Part shown: in pieces, positions 46,959 to 59,700 of the stretch
How the letters are laid out: each line of letters starts with the position of its first letter
Position numbering within the stretch: the first letter of the stretch is position 1
Assembly: GCA_011317545.1 (NCBI GenBank)
Contig: WUJK01000001.1
Coordinates: forward strand, 930,001-994,000
Reading direction: 5' to 3'
Origin: Coniella vitis
Taxonomy: Eukaryota > Ascomycota > Sordariomycetes > Diaporthales > Schizoparmaceae
Length of the DNA stretch: 64,000 bases
Program-made: the position numbers and the translations under genes
Notes under the pieces: model-generated
What the model saw: the letters and a program-made list of their open reading frames with translations, nothing else
What the model was told of the DNA's origin: nothing
Database searches by the model: none

Positions 46959-48035
46959 TTACAGCTGCGATACCACAAACGCTGCTGCTGCAGGTGCGTT
47001 CTCCGCATACGTTAAGTGCGGCAGCAAGATAAGATCGCCAAAGTCGCATATGTTGTCGCCCACGTGACAGATTACGTCCACCTTGTTGGATGCAATGTTG
47101 ACAACTTCCGTGTGGCTGTCTGTTACGAAGCAATCAGTGCTTAGTTTAATGTCCACTTTGTGTCTTTTTTCTTCCTTTATTAACACCCACGTGGAGTGCA
47201 CCAAGACAATCAAGAAGAGATAAAATAACGAAAGAGGACAAGGAAAAGAAGGCTATATAAGAAACATGGTTCAAGAAGAGAAAAATATATGGGTCACCGA
47301 ACGTCACGACCGCGCTGACCTTTTCCATAGTCGCAGCGGGCAAGTCTGCGGCAGCGAGGTGCAGCACCTGGGCGCCTTGAGAGTAGCCGCTCATAACAAC
47401 CTGCGTGTCTGGGCACTGGGTAAAAGCCCGCGTGTCAAGAGACGCCCTAGAGCAGAAAGAGGAACAAAGTCCTTAGTCAGTGATCACTATCTCCCTCATC
47501 TCACATCGTCAAACTACGACAATGGGACGGCGACTCCATCTGAATGAGAATAAGAAAGCACTGACATATCTTTGGCAGCACTCCGACTGCCGCCTTCTAG
47601 GTACTCCGTAACCGTCGCAGCATAGTCATTGACACCCTGAAATACGACCGTCTTGGACGTGCCTAGAGCGGTTTGCAGCGCTGTGTAGAACCCGGGGCCA
47701 ACAATAGCCCCGACGTTGCCCGACTCGTCTGTGCCGCGCGTAAAGAGAAGCGTCACGTCGCCGCATTCACATTCGATGAGGTCGTTGTACGTCGTCGTGT
47801 TGTCTCCCATGGAGGCGGCAAGGAGGGTGTCGACTGTTTATATGAGGACTGACGAGGCGCCGAGGGCGACGCTGGCGGGCAAGAGATCTGAGATCACAGC
47901 GAGAATGTTATTGGTCTCACTGGCGCTCTGGCGTTGGTCGAGGGAGCGGGATGTGAGACGTGGAATATCCAAGGACGGTAAGGCTACGGCGCCGAGGGTG
48001 TAGAAGGGAATAAGACCGGTGCGGAACTTCATCAT
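46959..48035 (-). pseudogene. Cutinase-family gene, inactivated by RIP-type mutations
   Basis: Exons 47566-48035, 47289-47446 and 46959-47119 sum to 263 codons if the lesions are ignored. The start gives a signal peptide region (MMKFRTGLIPFYTLGAVAL). Cutinase marks: nucleophile motif GYSQG near 47390, GDP after it, and the Asp/His pair in GDNIC and LLPHLTY near the end. Two lesions: an in-frame TAA at codon 66 (47838-47840) between SSVLI and TVDTLLAAS, and loss of the intron-2 donor at 47288-47287, which now reads AT. Both are C:G-to-T:A changes at CpA, the RIP signature. The gene would have encoded a secreted serine esterase that cuts plant cutin or similar polyesters. Confidence 0.8.
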
Positions 48036-48870
48036 GCTGGTGATAGTGATGGTCCTGTGATGAAGAAGGAAATGAGTGGGTGTGAGGAGGTGATTAGTTC
48101 CCTCGTCCAAAATCCCCAAATATTGATCTATCAAGACCACAAGCACGCTCAGAACCGCTACAGCGTCTGTTTGTCTGATATCAAGGTAGGATCGATGCTC
48201 AAGCTACTAAGGATCGACTTGGATCATTGGGGTGGCGCTGCAGGATTCAGAGAAGATGAAGGGAGGCATTCCAACGAACAACATCGCAAATCCTTATATT
48301 AGCATCATGTACCGGGCGACGCCCGTTTCTTCTTCGGCTGTTTCCAACAACTACGGATCTCCACCTCCTTCTCCTCCCTATCCCAGCCACCGGCCACTAC
48401 GACAGGTTTGAGTAGATCACCTTGAAAACTGCTGCTCATGAACACGTAGATTGTGATTTTCCCGACAAGCGCTCCTTGGCAGCAGAGGGGAGAAGCCATA
48501 TGGGGGGAACGGGGTTCAAGGAATCACAGAATCGCGTTCTGGTCAGTTATCGTGTCCCTAGCTCCATCTACTATGATAATCCAACATTCTGAGTGTAGTG
48601 GATGTAAAATACATCGCGGTAACCTGTAGCGGTGACGTAAATGACCTGAAAGGGCGGAATAAGTATTACCCCACGTCAACAAGAGACGTTTAGATACGAG
48701 CTTGAGGGGATCAGGATTTGTGTCATGATCTTTATTGTTTAAGGCATGAACGGATATGGAGATTAGAAACAATGCTGGGAAGAATAAAGTTTCTTCGATC
48801 ATATTGGATTCAAGTAAGCGCCAAGAATTCCACCTCAGACTTCTACTTTGTTGTGATGAACCCAACATTG
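48036..48870. other. Intergenic, no gene seen
   Basis: Contains the cutinase promoter and the 3' flank of the P450 gene. Short frames only. Confidence 0.55.
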
Positions 48871-50798
48871 TCAATGGTCAGTATCAAAATGAAGTGGTCT
48901 AACCTCCAAAATAACATCATCACCTGGCTTAGGTGCGAATATTCCACCAAGAGCTATGGAAGAAAAAAATTAGCATTTGCAGAATTGAGGGTTTGCTTAC
49001 CACCACTACTTTGATAGAAGTGGCTCTATTATCTGCAGTGTTCATTGAAGCCATGTATGCCTCAAAGAGCTGCGATCTCGGACTGACAGAGATCGTGGGA
49101 ACTTACGTATAGTTGTATCCAAAACTGGAAACTTCTGTTTTTGGCCGCCAGTCCCAGGAGCAAGCTTTATGTCAAATCGAAACAGCAAAATGGCAACAAA
49201 CATATATACCTCTCGCCGGGCGATGAACCGTCCAGGGCAGTGGGTATTGCCGCCACCAAAGGGGCGCCAACTTGTACTTCTCTGCAATTTAGGATTGTTT
49301 GCGAAACGCATAGGGTCGAATGCGGGCGCATCTGACCCGTAAACCTCAGGGTTCATGTGCATTTGCCGGAAGGGCGCGAGCACTTTGCGACCAGGCTGGA
49401 GAACCTTACCGCCAATAGTAACTTCTTCTGTAGCTATGCGCACGGCGATGGGGTCAACCGTCAAGCGCAAGACTTCGTCATGCAAGGAAGCTAATAGTGG
49501 GCAACTCTCCAGCAGGTAGGACATATTGGGCCTGGCGGTAGGCGAGTCGAATGCTGGCTTGATTTCCTCCCGAACAAGCCGAAGTAAAGCTTCATCATGG
49601 AGGAGATAAGTGACACACCAGAAACTGAAACGGTAAGCATTCGAATTTGTCCTATAACCTGTTAGTGAAAATTGACGAAATTTGTGTTTTCGTTCAAGAA
49701 CTGAGATATGGATTTGCCCATTTCTTTTTCGCTTTTGTTGTAGCCACTTACAGACGGTGTAGGACAAATAACATCACGCTACACTGAGCAGGGTCTGTCA
49801 TGCCCAGCTCGTGCATACCATCTTCAAGTCGTTGGACGATCCAAGAGCTGTCGTGCCTTTGATCTTTAGGTAAGGCCAAGAAGTCTGCGAAACCTGCTTT
49901 ACCTCGTTCCATCGTTCGATAGAGAGTCTTGGCAGCGAACTTGGGATATTTGAAAGGAAGTTTCCAACCTTCTTCGTCAAAAGCATAAAAATTTTCCAAT
50001 ACATCTGGGTAGACTTGGTAGATGCCTTGGCCAAACATTGACCGAGTCGCAGCCTCCACTAGCACAGTATAGCACCATTTCCACAAGGATACCGTTGATA
50101 GCTTCTCTGCGCTCGAAGTGCTGATGAGCTGGAACCCGGTGATATTTTCCCATTGCAGTAAGGACTCGATGTTGTCGAGGAAAGCCTCATTGAGGAGGTT
50201 GAACTTCTCGCCAGGGTGCATCTGCAAACGGAAGTCTTCATGTGTGAGGTCCATCCAATTCTTCGGCTTGCCTTCTTTATCAAACATTCTGTGCACTGTA
50301 TCGGGTGAACATCCAAAGTCTCCCATCATAGCAGCGATCACAGCTTCAAATGATAGCTTGGGCTCCTTATATATGGATTGTACATCAGACGGTGAGGTCA
50401 CGATGTAGAGGACTTCGCCCATAACCGTGATGGAGAAAATTTCACGAGTGTTACCGAAGTATTCACTAAGAAATCATTTATTCAGCTGTCTGCACAATGT
50501 CTGGGACCGTCATGGAATTGATATCCTCAACCTACCGTCCCCTTGTATACAGGCTTGCAGCATTTTTGGACATGCCGAAAACATGTCCCAAGACTGGGTT
50601 GAAGCACAAGTTAGCATTGAGAAGGTGAGTCATGTTATGGTTGATATTGGTTGAAATACCTGGAATCAAGTAAGGGAGTGGTTTTGGTCTATGTGGGTGC
50701 AGGGCAGGCGACAGAGTAAACGTCCAAACGCGCCATCCCACCCAGAATGCTGTGAGAGTTGTCAGAACCGGTATCAAATCTTTGAAACCAGAGGGCAT
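48871..50798 (-). CDS. Cytochrome P450 monooxygenase (intact)
   Basis: Five exons (50660-50798, 50536-50593, 49752-50465, 49107-49651, 48871-48953) give 512 residues. It starts with a membrane anchor (FKDLIPVLTTLTAFWVGW) and a proline-rich hinge (HPHRPKPLPYLIP). The ExxR motif is DEVLRL (Glu about 363), and the haem loop is FGGGNTHCPGR with the ligand Cys at about 442. The final short exon (LGGIFAPKPGDDVILEVRP) was found by frame across a 153-nt intron and matches the usual P450 end. Sequence style is like fungal P450s resembling CYP7/CYP8 types. Substrate is unknown. It shares family features with the truncated gene at 52242, so the two may be related neighbours. Confidence 0.86.
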
Positions 50799-51418
50799 AG
50801 CGCCGATACAGTCGACAAGAAACTCTTTGAATATTCGGTGTGAAGAGTTCAAGGTTGATTGGCAGACTTCAGGTGCTACTTTACGTGGGACTCGTGTATT
50901 TATGTCGCTTCTGACCAAACTCTTCTGGATGACTGATATCCGGGGCTCTGTTCCGGGCTCAGTATATTCGATCTCTATCACGTGTACTATGGTATCTGCT
51001 CGCACGAGCGAGTTCACTGTTACTTAGTGTTACCTTGAACGGACAAAATGAATACTACCTTGGTGGATTACGTTGAATTTAGGTCGATTGCTGTCTACGA
51101 TAATGTTATGATTGATGGAAGTTGGGTCTTAGGTGGCTCCATTGCTACCATTCAGCGCTTCATCCTGCATAGGCTCCACTAAAGCTCCACATACATGCCC
51201 CATTTCTCACCATTAGCTGAAAATGCTATGATACGAACAGACCATTCTACCAACAGACCAATCGGAAGACTTTGTCATTCTACCAACATGCATTCAAATG
51301 TGACCCAAAACGTTCAGCACGACCAATGAGCACCAAGAGTATTTTTGTATCGTCCCCTTGTAATGCAAAATTGGGTATTGATCTGTTATGTGACACCAAC
51401 CGCATCCTTTCGAAATTT
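50799..51418. other. Intergenic, P450 promoter
   Basis: No gene is seen. It contains tandem-like near repeats of TTCTACCAACA (near 51245 and 51280). Confidence 0.5.
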
Positions 51419-51763
51419 TCAATGGAACCAACGGAACTCTAGATTCCAAAGCACACAGTAAGCGACATCGCACTCCCGGTTTTCCGGCACCGAGAAAAAC
51501 TTACGTTCCTGAATGCATAACAGACTCAGCCCCAGCTTTATGGCGCCTAGCCACTGACCAAGGCAACGGGGTACAAAACGAAATATCAGAATACAACAGA
51601 CAGTGACGAAGATGAAGTTCGCATCTGAAAACAACTCATCAGAATGGCTGAGATTCGTCGAAACAGTATTTGATATTGTTTGGCTGTAATTGGGGTCATT
51701 GTATAATGGTTGCAAGGAAATAGAAGCATTGTCGCAAACAGGTGGATATAGAGTGGGGTTCAT
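51419..51763 (-). CDS. Doubtful small ORF with one membrane segment
   Basis: An ATG at 51763 (MNPTLYPPVC) opens a frame with a polar, Asn/Ser-rich first half and one hydrophobic segment (NFIFVTVCCILIFRFV), followed by a GTAAGT donor near 51503. Splicing to an acceptor near 51440 would end after a few more residues. I do not recognise a family. It could be a 5' remnant of a larger membrane protein whose rest is gone, or chance. Confidence 0.3.
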   Translation of the reverse strand: MNPTLYPPVCDNASISLQPLYNDPNYSQTISNTVSTNLSHSDELFSDANFIFVTVCCILIFRFVPRCLGQWLGAIKLGLSLLCIQERKFFSVPENRECDVAYCVLWNLEFRWFH

Positions 51764-52241
51764 GTTCTCGTGAGCAGATTTTCGGTGCTTTCGGATAAGG
51801 TAGTGCATATAATGGCTTGGCAAGAGTACGGAATCTGTGAACGTGTAGATGGGTGGAATTGGACCTATATTTATGCTTTTTTTTACCACATATGGGCTGC
51901 CATGGACCATGCGAAGTCGAGCATCATATACCTCCATATTGAATTACGCATGTTTTCGATTGACGCCGCGTTGAATATGGAAGGATTTGTAGCAGGAACT
52001 GGTTTGGCTACATTATATGTGGATACGACCTTGGCTGCCTTCGATCAATTGCCCGCTTATTGTTCTTACAGGCCTTTGGGACTTATAAACAAACAAGGCG
52101 ATCAGCCGCGGCCCTGTGCTCCATCTCAAAGCAGCTGTTCTGAATTCTCTCACTCGTCTGACCAGATCACATCAAATCGCCTCAAAATACTTTTACAATA
52201 CCCATCATAGATTTTGTCAAAATTGACTGTCTGCACAGAAT
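51764..52241. other. Intergenic, promoter of the truncated P450
   Basis: A 146-codon plus-strand frame (51770-52210) crosses this region but starts antisense to the small ORF and has no recognisable domain. I treat it as unassigned. Confidence 0.4.
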
Positions 52242-53262
52242 ATGTCTACCCTGGTGCAAAACATTACGCCAGCCTGGGCCTACGATGTGCATTCAATCAA
52301 TGGCCTCGAACATGGTGTTGATGAATCGCCAGGAATTTGGCGAGCACTAGCAACAAACACCTATCCAGCAATGATAGTGATCTCGTCCTTGGCGGTTGTC
52401 CTGCTCACACGCCTTGCAACTTCCTTCCATTTTTGGATATGTTCGCAATCTGCCATCAACTTGTCAACACCGGTCATCCCATATGATATCCCATTCATCG
52501 GACATGCCTTCGCTATGGCTTTAAGTCCATACAGATTCTTCACTTCTACATTGTGGGTGTCATTGAGCTCTAATACGTGTTACTTTGCATGCATCTCTCA
52601 AGTCATTCCGTCACTAATAGATGGTGCGACACAGCGCTCAGTATGGCTTTGAACGGCCTCTAGAAGTCAAGGCGGGGACGCTAAGGTTCATCGCGATTGG
52701 AAATCCAAAATTAATAGCCGCAGTCTTCAAAGCCTCCAGTTCTCTGTCAAGCCAGCCGGCTAGCATATTGTCGTTGAAATGGCTGTTGGCCTCACCCCCA
52801 AGCGTTATTCCGTTTTATGAGGCAGACAAGTCAGGCACGACCTTGCGTCCACGGGAAGGCAGCAGCACACCCAACGAGCATAGGATCAATTTCCTCCAAC
52901 ATTCCACAGCTCAAAAGCATTTATCTGGGCAGTCCTTACTCGCGCTTACGGACAGATACGTCAAGACTCTGGAACGAAATCTCAACGCGATCCGCAGCCC
53001 TAGTAGCTCTGCCGCACAGTGGATCGAGTGCCCGGACCTTTATGCTTTCTTGCAGGAACAAGTTTCAGCGAGCGCAATTGAGACTTTAATGGACTCAGAA
53101 ATCTTGAGGCTCGCTCCAGATCTTGTTCAAGATCTCTGGACGTTTGATACCAATGTGCCCAAATTTCTCAAGCATCTTCCGGAAGTTTTGATTCCTGCTG
53201 CGTATAGATCTCGCCGAAAACTTCTTGGATCAATAAAAAATTGGCATATGCATGCCCATTGA
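52242..53262 (+). pseudogene. Cytochrome P450, 3' half lost at an LTR insertion
   Basis: Two exons (52242-52556, 52621-53262) give 318 residues: an N-terminal lumenal piece, a membrane anchor (MIVISSLAVVLLTRLA), the hinge and PYDIPFIGHAFAMALSPYRF block, then the P450 fold up to FDTNVPKFLKHLPE and KLLGSIKNWHMHAH. The frame stops with TGA at 53260, three bases before the LTR starts at 53266. The I helix, ExxR and haem-binding loop are missing, so no haem enzyme can be made. The TGA may itself be a decayed CGA codon. The rest of the gene, if kept, should lie beyond the element block outside this window. Confidence 0.85.
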
Positions 53263-53265
53263 CAA

Positions 53266-53727
53266 TGTTATGACCCACGATCATGCAGGTCACAGGAACA
53301 GGCCAGCGCAACCATATGCCAGCAAATCGGAACCTCAACGGACCGATAAGGATCTCTTATAAAAAAAAAGTCACATAAGATGATATAATCAGGGTTAGGG
53401 TTAGTCACCAAGATCACGGTAATTAAGGTGATCGGATCACGATAGTTACGGTAATTACGGTAACCAGATTATAGACTTGGAAGTAATCCAACAGAATAAC
53501 GGAAGGATATAAGACCGATGGATTTCCTAGCTATTAGATAGTTTCCTTATAGTCTTTAGTTGTAAATCTAAGTATTATTTTATATAATAGGGTAATCCCT
53601 CTTAATTACTTATAATACTTAATATTACTCGATAATATACGAAGACTTAAAGGTAATACTTCCCTACCTGCTAATATATAACTTATAGGTACTTCTAGAA
53701 TCCGGGATTTAAGTAAGGATTATTATA
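53266..53727 (+). repeat. 5' LTR of a plus-strand Gypsy element, inserted in P450 gene
   Basis: 462 bp beginning TGTTATGACCCACGATCATG with little decay at its outer edge and ending GGATTATTATA. It has TTAGGG-like repeats near 53393 and its own variable block (ACGGTAATTACGGTAACC, near 53446). The five bases before it are GACAA, the expected target duplication to be sought at the far end of the element. Confidence 0.9.
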
Positions 53728-53769
53728 TTTTTATAACTCTTATTTAGAACGGTCTATATATACCTCTTA
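53728..53769 (+). mobile_element. Leader remnant after the 5' LTR
   Basis: Forty-two bases that match the start of the internal region after the LTR at 60813-61286. The element is cut here by the next LTR. Confidence 0.75.
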
Positions 53770-56700
53770 TATAATAATCCTTGCTTAAATCCCGGATTCT
53801 GGAAGTACCTATAAGTTATATATTAGCAGGTAGGGAAGTATTACCTTTAAGTCTTCGTACGTTATCGAGTAATATTAAGTATTATAAGTAATTAAGAGGG
53901 ATTACCCTATTATATAAAATAATACTTAGATTTATAACTAAAGACTATAAGGAAACTATCTAATATTAAGCCGTAAACTCCTATCCTTATATCCTTCTAT
54001 TATTAACTACTATTCCCTAAATAGTGCCTTAGATTATAAGAGTCGATAGCGACTTCTTCGGTCTACTTATATAATCGTTAGGACCGCTAGCGGTTCTATC
54101 GGTCCTTATCGTATTATCTTTCGTAACCCTAACCCTTATATTTCTTATATAAGAGATCGCTATCGGTCCGTTAAGGTTCCGATTTGCTAGTATATAGTTA
54201 CGCTAGCCTATTCCTATAACCTATATAACTATAGGTTATAATATTATCTCCCTTCTATCGGTCTTTATCCCTAAAGATTATAATTATTCCTATAAATAGT
54301 CCTACTTAATATTCTTACTTCGGATTATACTTTCCTAATTCATTATATCGTTAAGAATTAATAAAGTTCGTTATAAAAAGACCGAATAAAGCTTAACCCT
54401 AAGTCTTTCTATCTTTTCTCGTTATACCGTTATACCTTCTTATTCTTTTTACGAGGATTATAAGACTTCTTAGCTTACTTCTAAGGACGATTCGTCTCGT
54501 TATCTAGAGTATATTTAAAATAAGCGGGGTAATTACGATATATATAGCTTAACTCCTACCTAAATATAGAAAATTATTCGATAATACTCTCTAATCGAGG
54601 CCGAGCTAGATAAAGCGGAGAAGGAAGCGATAGAGGCGAATACCCGTATTTCCCGTTTACGGAAATAGCGTTATATATAAGCTAATAAGATAGCGTATAC
54701 TATTCGTCGCGGTTTAGATACGATCGAGGAGTTAGATCGTATTAAAACGGAGGAATTAGAGAGGGAGCGTTTAGCCGCCGAAGCTAAGAGGCGTTCTACG
54801 GAGTTAGCCGTTCCCGAAGGTCTATTACCTAAGGGTTTTATAACTATTATATTAAAGGATTTTAATTAGTCTAGGATTTCTCTATTATCTCCGTCTAATT
54901 TTCTTATTAATAATTTATATAGTGCCGGGGCTTTTAGTTTATAATTCGGGATTATAGATTAATCGATTATAGAGTTTAGTAGGCCGTTAGATCTATTAAG
55001 CGCTTTTACTAAAGGAGGCCTATCTAATCGTTAGTAAGTTTCTTATTTTTATCCGTTATTAAGTTACTTACTAATTTTCGTATTCTCTAATTAGATCTTA
55101 GTAGATATTCTTTAGGGGTTCCTATATATTTTCTAAATTATTATAATTTTTCTATTTAATAAGATATTATTTTCCGCGTCCGTATTTATATAAATCGAGA
55201 ATCTATTTAACTTCGTATTATACTTATTCTAGTTCGATAATATCTATATCGTACGAGAGTTCTGCGTCTGCTAGTGCTAGTTCGAGGAGTAAAATATAAA
55301 AGTCTAGGTATAGACGTATATATAGGATTTCGAGTTTATAGTTAACTAATAAAATTTATTATATAATTTTATAAAATCCGAGTTTTTTATAATCGAGTTT
55401 ATCGCTAGATCTAATAGTTTTAATATTTTTACGGTTAAGGTAGACTTTATCTCCCTTCTATAGGATTAGTCCCTTAATCCTTTTCTAATTAGCGTATTTT
55501 ATTATTTATTCTTTAACGTCCTAAAGTATATATCGAATATCTTTATATAATTGCTTAATTCTTCTAGCATATTAGTCTGCTATTTCTACGTTTCTACCTA
55601 GTAGTATTTCGTAATATACCGTAGGGTTATATTTATAAAGTAGAAAGAATAGTAATTTTCCTATATTTATCGTATTTACGCTATTATAAGCAAATTATAC
55701 TATAAATAAAAGTTCGACCTAATTATCTTATTCGTAGTTAACGTAGTATTATAGATATTATTCTATAATCTAGTTAATATATTCTATTTATCCGTCTATC
55801 TAAGGATAAAATACTATAGATATACGTTATATCGTTCCGAGGTATTTAATAAGTAAGATCTAGAATTTTAATATAAATTTTCTATCTCTATCTAATATAA
55901 TTTCCTAAGGTATTCGATAGTTAGCGATAATAATACGGAGGAATATATATAGGAGTTTTTCTACGGTATTACTTTCTTTATATAGTAGGAAGTATATATA
56001 CTTACTTAGTTTATAAACTATTACTAAGATACTATTATATTATACCTAAGTTAAGGGTTCTTATAAGAGGGGTAGTTTAATAATAAAGTTTAGATTAATA
56101 GATAATTAAATAATTATAGGTATTAATAGAGGTTATAATAGTTTATAAGGTTTATACCGTTCTATTCTATTCCGTTTATATATATTATAGTTATTAACGA
56201 TATCCGTAACTCGTTTCTTAAGGTTCGGTAGGTTCTAATAATATTAGATCCTTTTATAGGTTGCTCTAATTCCTTAATATCCGTATACTAGTACGCTATA
56301 GATACTTCTAATATAATCGTTTTATTCCGATATTATTATACTATCGAGGTTAAGTTTTCCTCCTTCGATATATAGTATTATATTAAGTTCCTTAGTAATA
56401 GATAATATAATAAGATTACCTTCTAAATCTTCCCTAAAGATTATTATAATATCCTAGTCTTTACTATTACTATCCTTATAATCTAACCGTCTGCTAAGAA
56501 TATCTATTCGCTTATTTTCCTTACCTTTATAGTAGATAATCTTAAAGTCGAATTCTAATAAAAACTCGTATTATTTAACTTATCGTTTATTAAGCTACTT
56601 TATTAAGGTAAATACCTAAAGATTCTTATAATCTATATATATAAGAATTTATTATTTTACGCCGATAAGGTAATATTACTATTCCCTAAAGGCTTTTACT

Positions 56701-59700
56701 ATTATTATAAGTTCTTAATCGTATATTCTATTATTAAGTTTTAATCTATTTAGCTTTTTACTAAAGTTACTAATTATTCGTAATCGTCCTTTATTATCTT
56801 ATTATCCGAATTATCTACCGAGTATATAATCTAATATATTTATTTCGATCTCGAAAGTTTTATCTTAATCTACTTCGACTAGGATTAGTTCTAATATAAC
56901 TATATCCTTAATTATACTAAAGGCTTTCTATACCTATTCGTTCTAATTAAAGGTAATATCCTTTTTCGTAAGTTCCGTAAATAGTACTACGATACTATTA
57001 TAGTTCTTAATAAATTATCGGTAGAAGTTAATATAGCCTAAGAAGACTCTAATATCCTTAACGTTCTAAGGTATAAGCTAATCCCTAACTACTTATATTT
57101 TATCTTTCTATATTTATATATACCCTAGTATAATAGTATATCCGAGGTAGTTAACTTCTTAAATATTCTAGTTACTTTTAGTAGGTTCTATTAAAATCTT
57201 ATTATCTTAGAGAATTTATAGGATTATCGTAATATACTTCTAGTATTCTTCGAATATTTTTTAAGTAAATAAGGATATCGTTTAGGTAGACGATTATAAA
57301 GTAGTCGAGGTATTTATATAAGATAAAATTTATTATCTCTTAAAATAATACTAGGGTATTAGTAAGTCCGAATAGTATAATAAGATATTCGAAATATTTA
57401 TAGTATATCCTAAACGCTATTTTCTATTCTTCTCCGGGTTTAATACGAATATATATATATCCTTCTTTAAGGTCGAGGGCTATAAACTATTAAGCTCCTT
57501 TAAGTCTATCTTTAAGTTCTTTAAAGAGAGGTAAAGGGTATCGATTCTTAATTATAATATCGTTAAATTACCGATAGTTAACGTATAGTTATAGTTTGCT
57601 GTTTTTCTTTAGTATAAATAGGATTAGGTATCCTACTAGTAAATATAAGGGTTTAATATAGCCTTTCTTAAGGTTTTCGTCGATATATTCTCTAAGTACT
57701 TTAAGTTTATCCTTATCTAATCCGTAGATAGGAAAGAACTTTAGTTATTCTTCTTCTTTAAGTAGGATCTTATAGTTATATAGGCTATACTCTAGTAGGC
57801 CGTTATCGAATTTTCCTTAAAATAGTTTTATAAACTTCCGATACTCTTCTAGTATACCGGAGAGGTTTCTAAATATATATCTTCGTCTTATATAATTACT
57901 ATTATAAGGAGATATCGTTATATATACTTAGTTCCTTCTTAATCTTATTATAATAATATATCCTATTATCTATAGAATCCTATTATATTATATCCTAATC
58001 TATTATATTCCTTTTTCTATTAGGTATTAACTATCGCTAGATCCTTCTCTATAAGCTATCGAGGTTTATTATATCCTAGTATAGTTATTATCTTAGCTCT
58101 TCTCGATTTAAAAGTATATATAAATTCGTTTTAGCCCCTATTATCTAGGTATTACTTAGTAAATAAATCCGATCCTATACCTTTAATTATAACTGCTTCT
58201 TAGGTATCCGCTTTATCCTATAAAATATAGCTATTAGTCTAATCGATTCGAGGATTTTCTTTTCTTAACTATAAAATACCTAAAATTAGCTTATATTATA
58301 TAGTATCCGTAATATCGAAGTTTATTAATATTATATATCTATAGATTATAACTAGTAATTAATTAGATTCTATATCGATAATACTTTAGCTATAAGCGAT
58401 TTCTATACCTTTTATAGTATTAAGTTTATAGGGTTTTATCTTCTTCTTCTAAGGTATCCGTTCTCTATTAATAACGTTTAGGGATATAAAGTTTCCTTAT
58501 ACTCCGCTATCTAGGAGTATTATATAGTATTTGCTATTAAATTATATTATAATTTTTAAATATTTATATATCGAGCTATCTATTATATAGAGGGACTTTA
58601 TTATAAGTCCTAATCGTTTATTACCCCTTATAGGCGATCCTTACTTTTTAGGTTCTATTATTCTTATTATATTCTAAAAGCTATTATTTATATTAGGTTC
58701 TTAGCTTATCGTATTCCGTATTATATATATACTATAGCCTATTGCTATAGGCGCGATTAGTTTTCTTCTTCTATATAGGGAGTTTATACTCCGGGCTAAC
58801 TATCTTTAAGGTTATAGTAGGTATATACTTTATCCGCTAGGTATTCTATATAATCGGCGCGCTTATAGAAGCTATAATATATAGGTTCTATATATACGGG
58901 CTTTATAAGCTTTTCCCTTTATTTTTATTCGTATATTTTATACTAATCGAGCGCTTTTTCCTATACGTAAAGTATATATTAAGGTATTATATACTAATAC
59001 TATCTTACTTATCGTATAGTATATTTATAAGGGGTATTATATATAAGACTAATACTAGCGTAGTTTCCCCTTATTCTAAGTACTTTATAATAATCGCTAT
59101 TATTATCGTTATAAGCGATAATACTATACCCTATCTCGCGTATAGGGAATTATTCGTTAGTTATCTTATATTTAAAATATTATCTATAATTATATATAAT
59201 ATAGGTAAACTATATAATCTAATAGTATTTTTCGTAAAGGTAATTAATTCGTATATCTTCTTATATAGGGGGGGTTTTATTTTAATAGGTTATTATTTAG
59301 AATAGTTCTCTAAGTATAATATTATAGATAAGGTAGTATATATCTCCTTTATTGGTATCTTTATTTATAAAGCTTTCTAATTCTAAGCTCGTTTCTTTAT
59401 TAATAGTTTAGGTATTAGTATCCTAATTAATATTAAGCGTTTCTTATTATTTTATAATTTCCGTAATATTACTTTATATAGTTTTCGTTTCGTTAAATAG
59501 CTTATACCCTTTTATATTACGCTAATAGGGGTATTCCCTAATAAGCTAGGCTTATTATTCTATTATTAGTCTTTCGAATAAACTATTATCTATAGGGAGG
59601 GGTATTCTCTAAGTAATTATAATTTATCGTTCTTTATAAGGTATCTAAGGGAATTATCTTAAGCCTTACTTTACCGAAAGGTATATTATATAATTATCCT

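Noticed and set aside
51770..52210. 146-codon plus-strand ORF before the truncated P450
   Set aside because: No recognisable domain or signal; it lies in the P450 upstream region and partly antisense to another frame.
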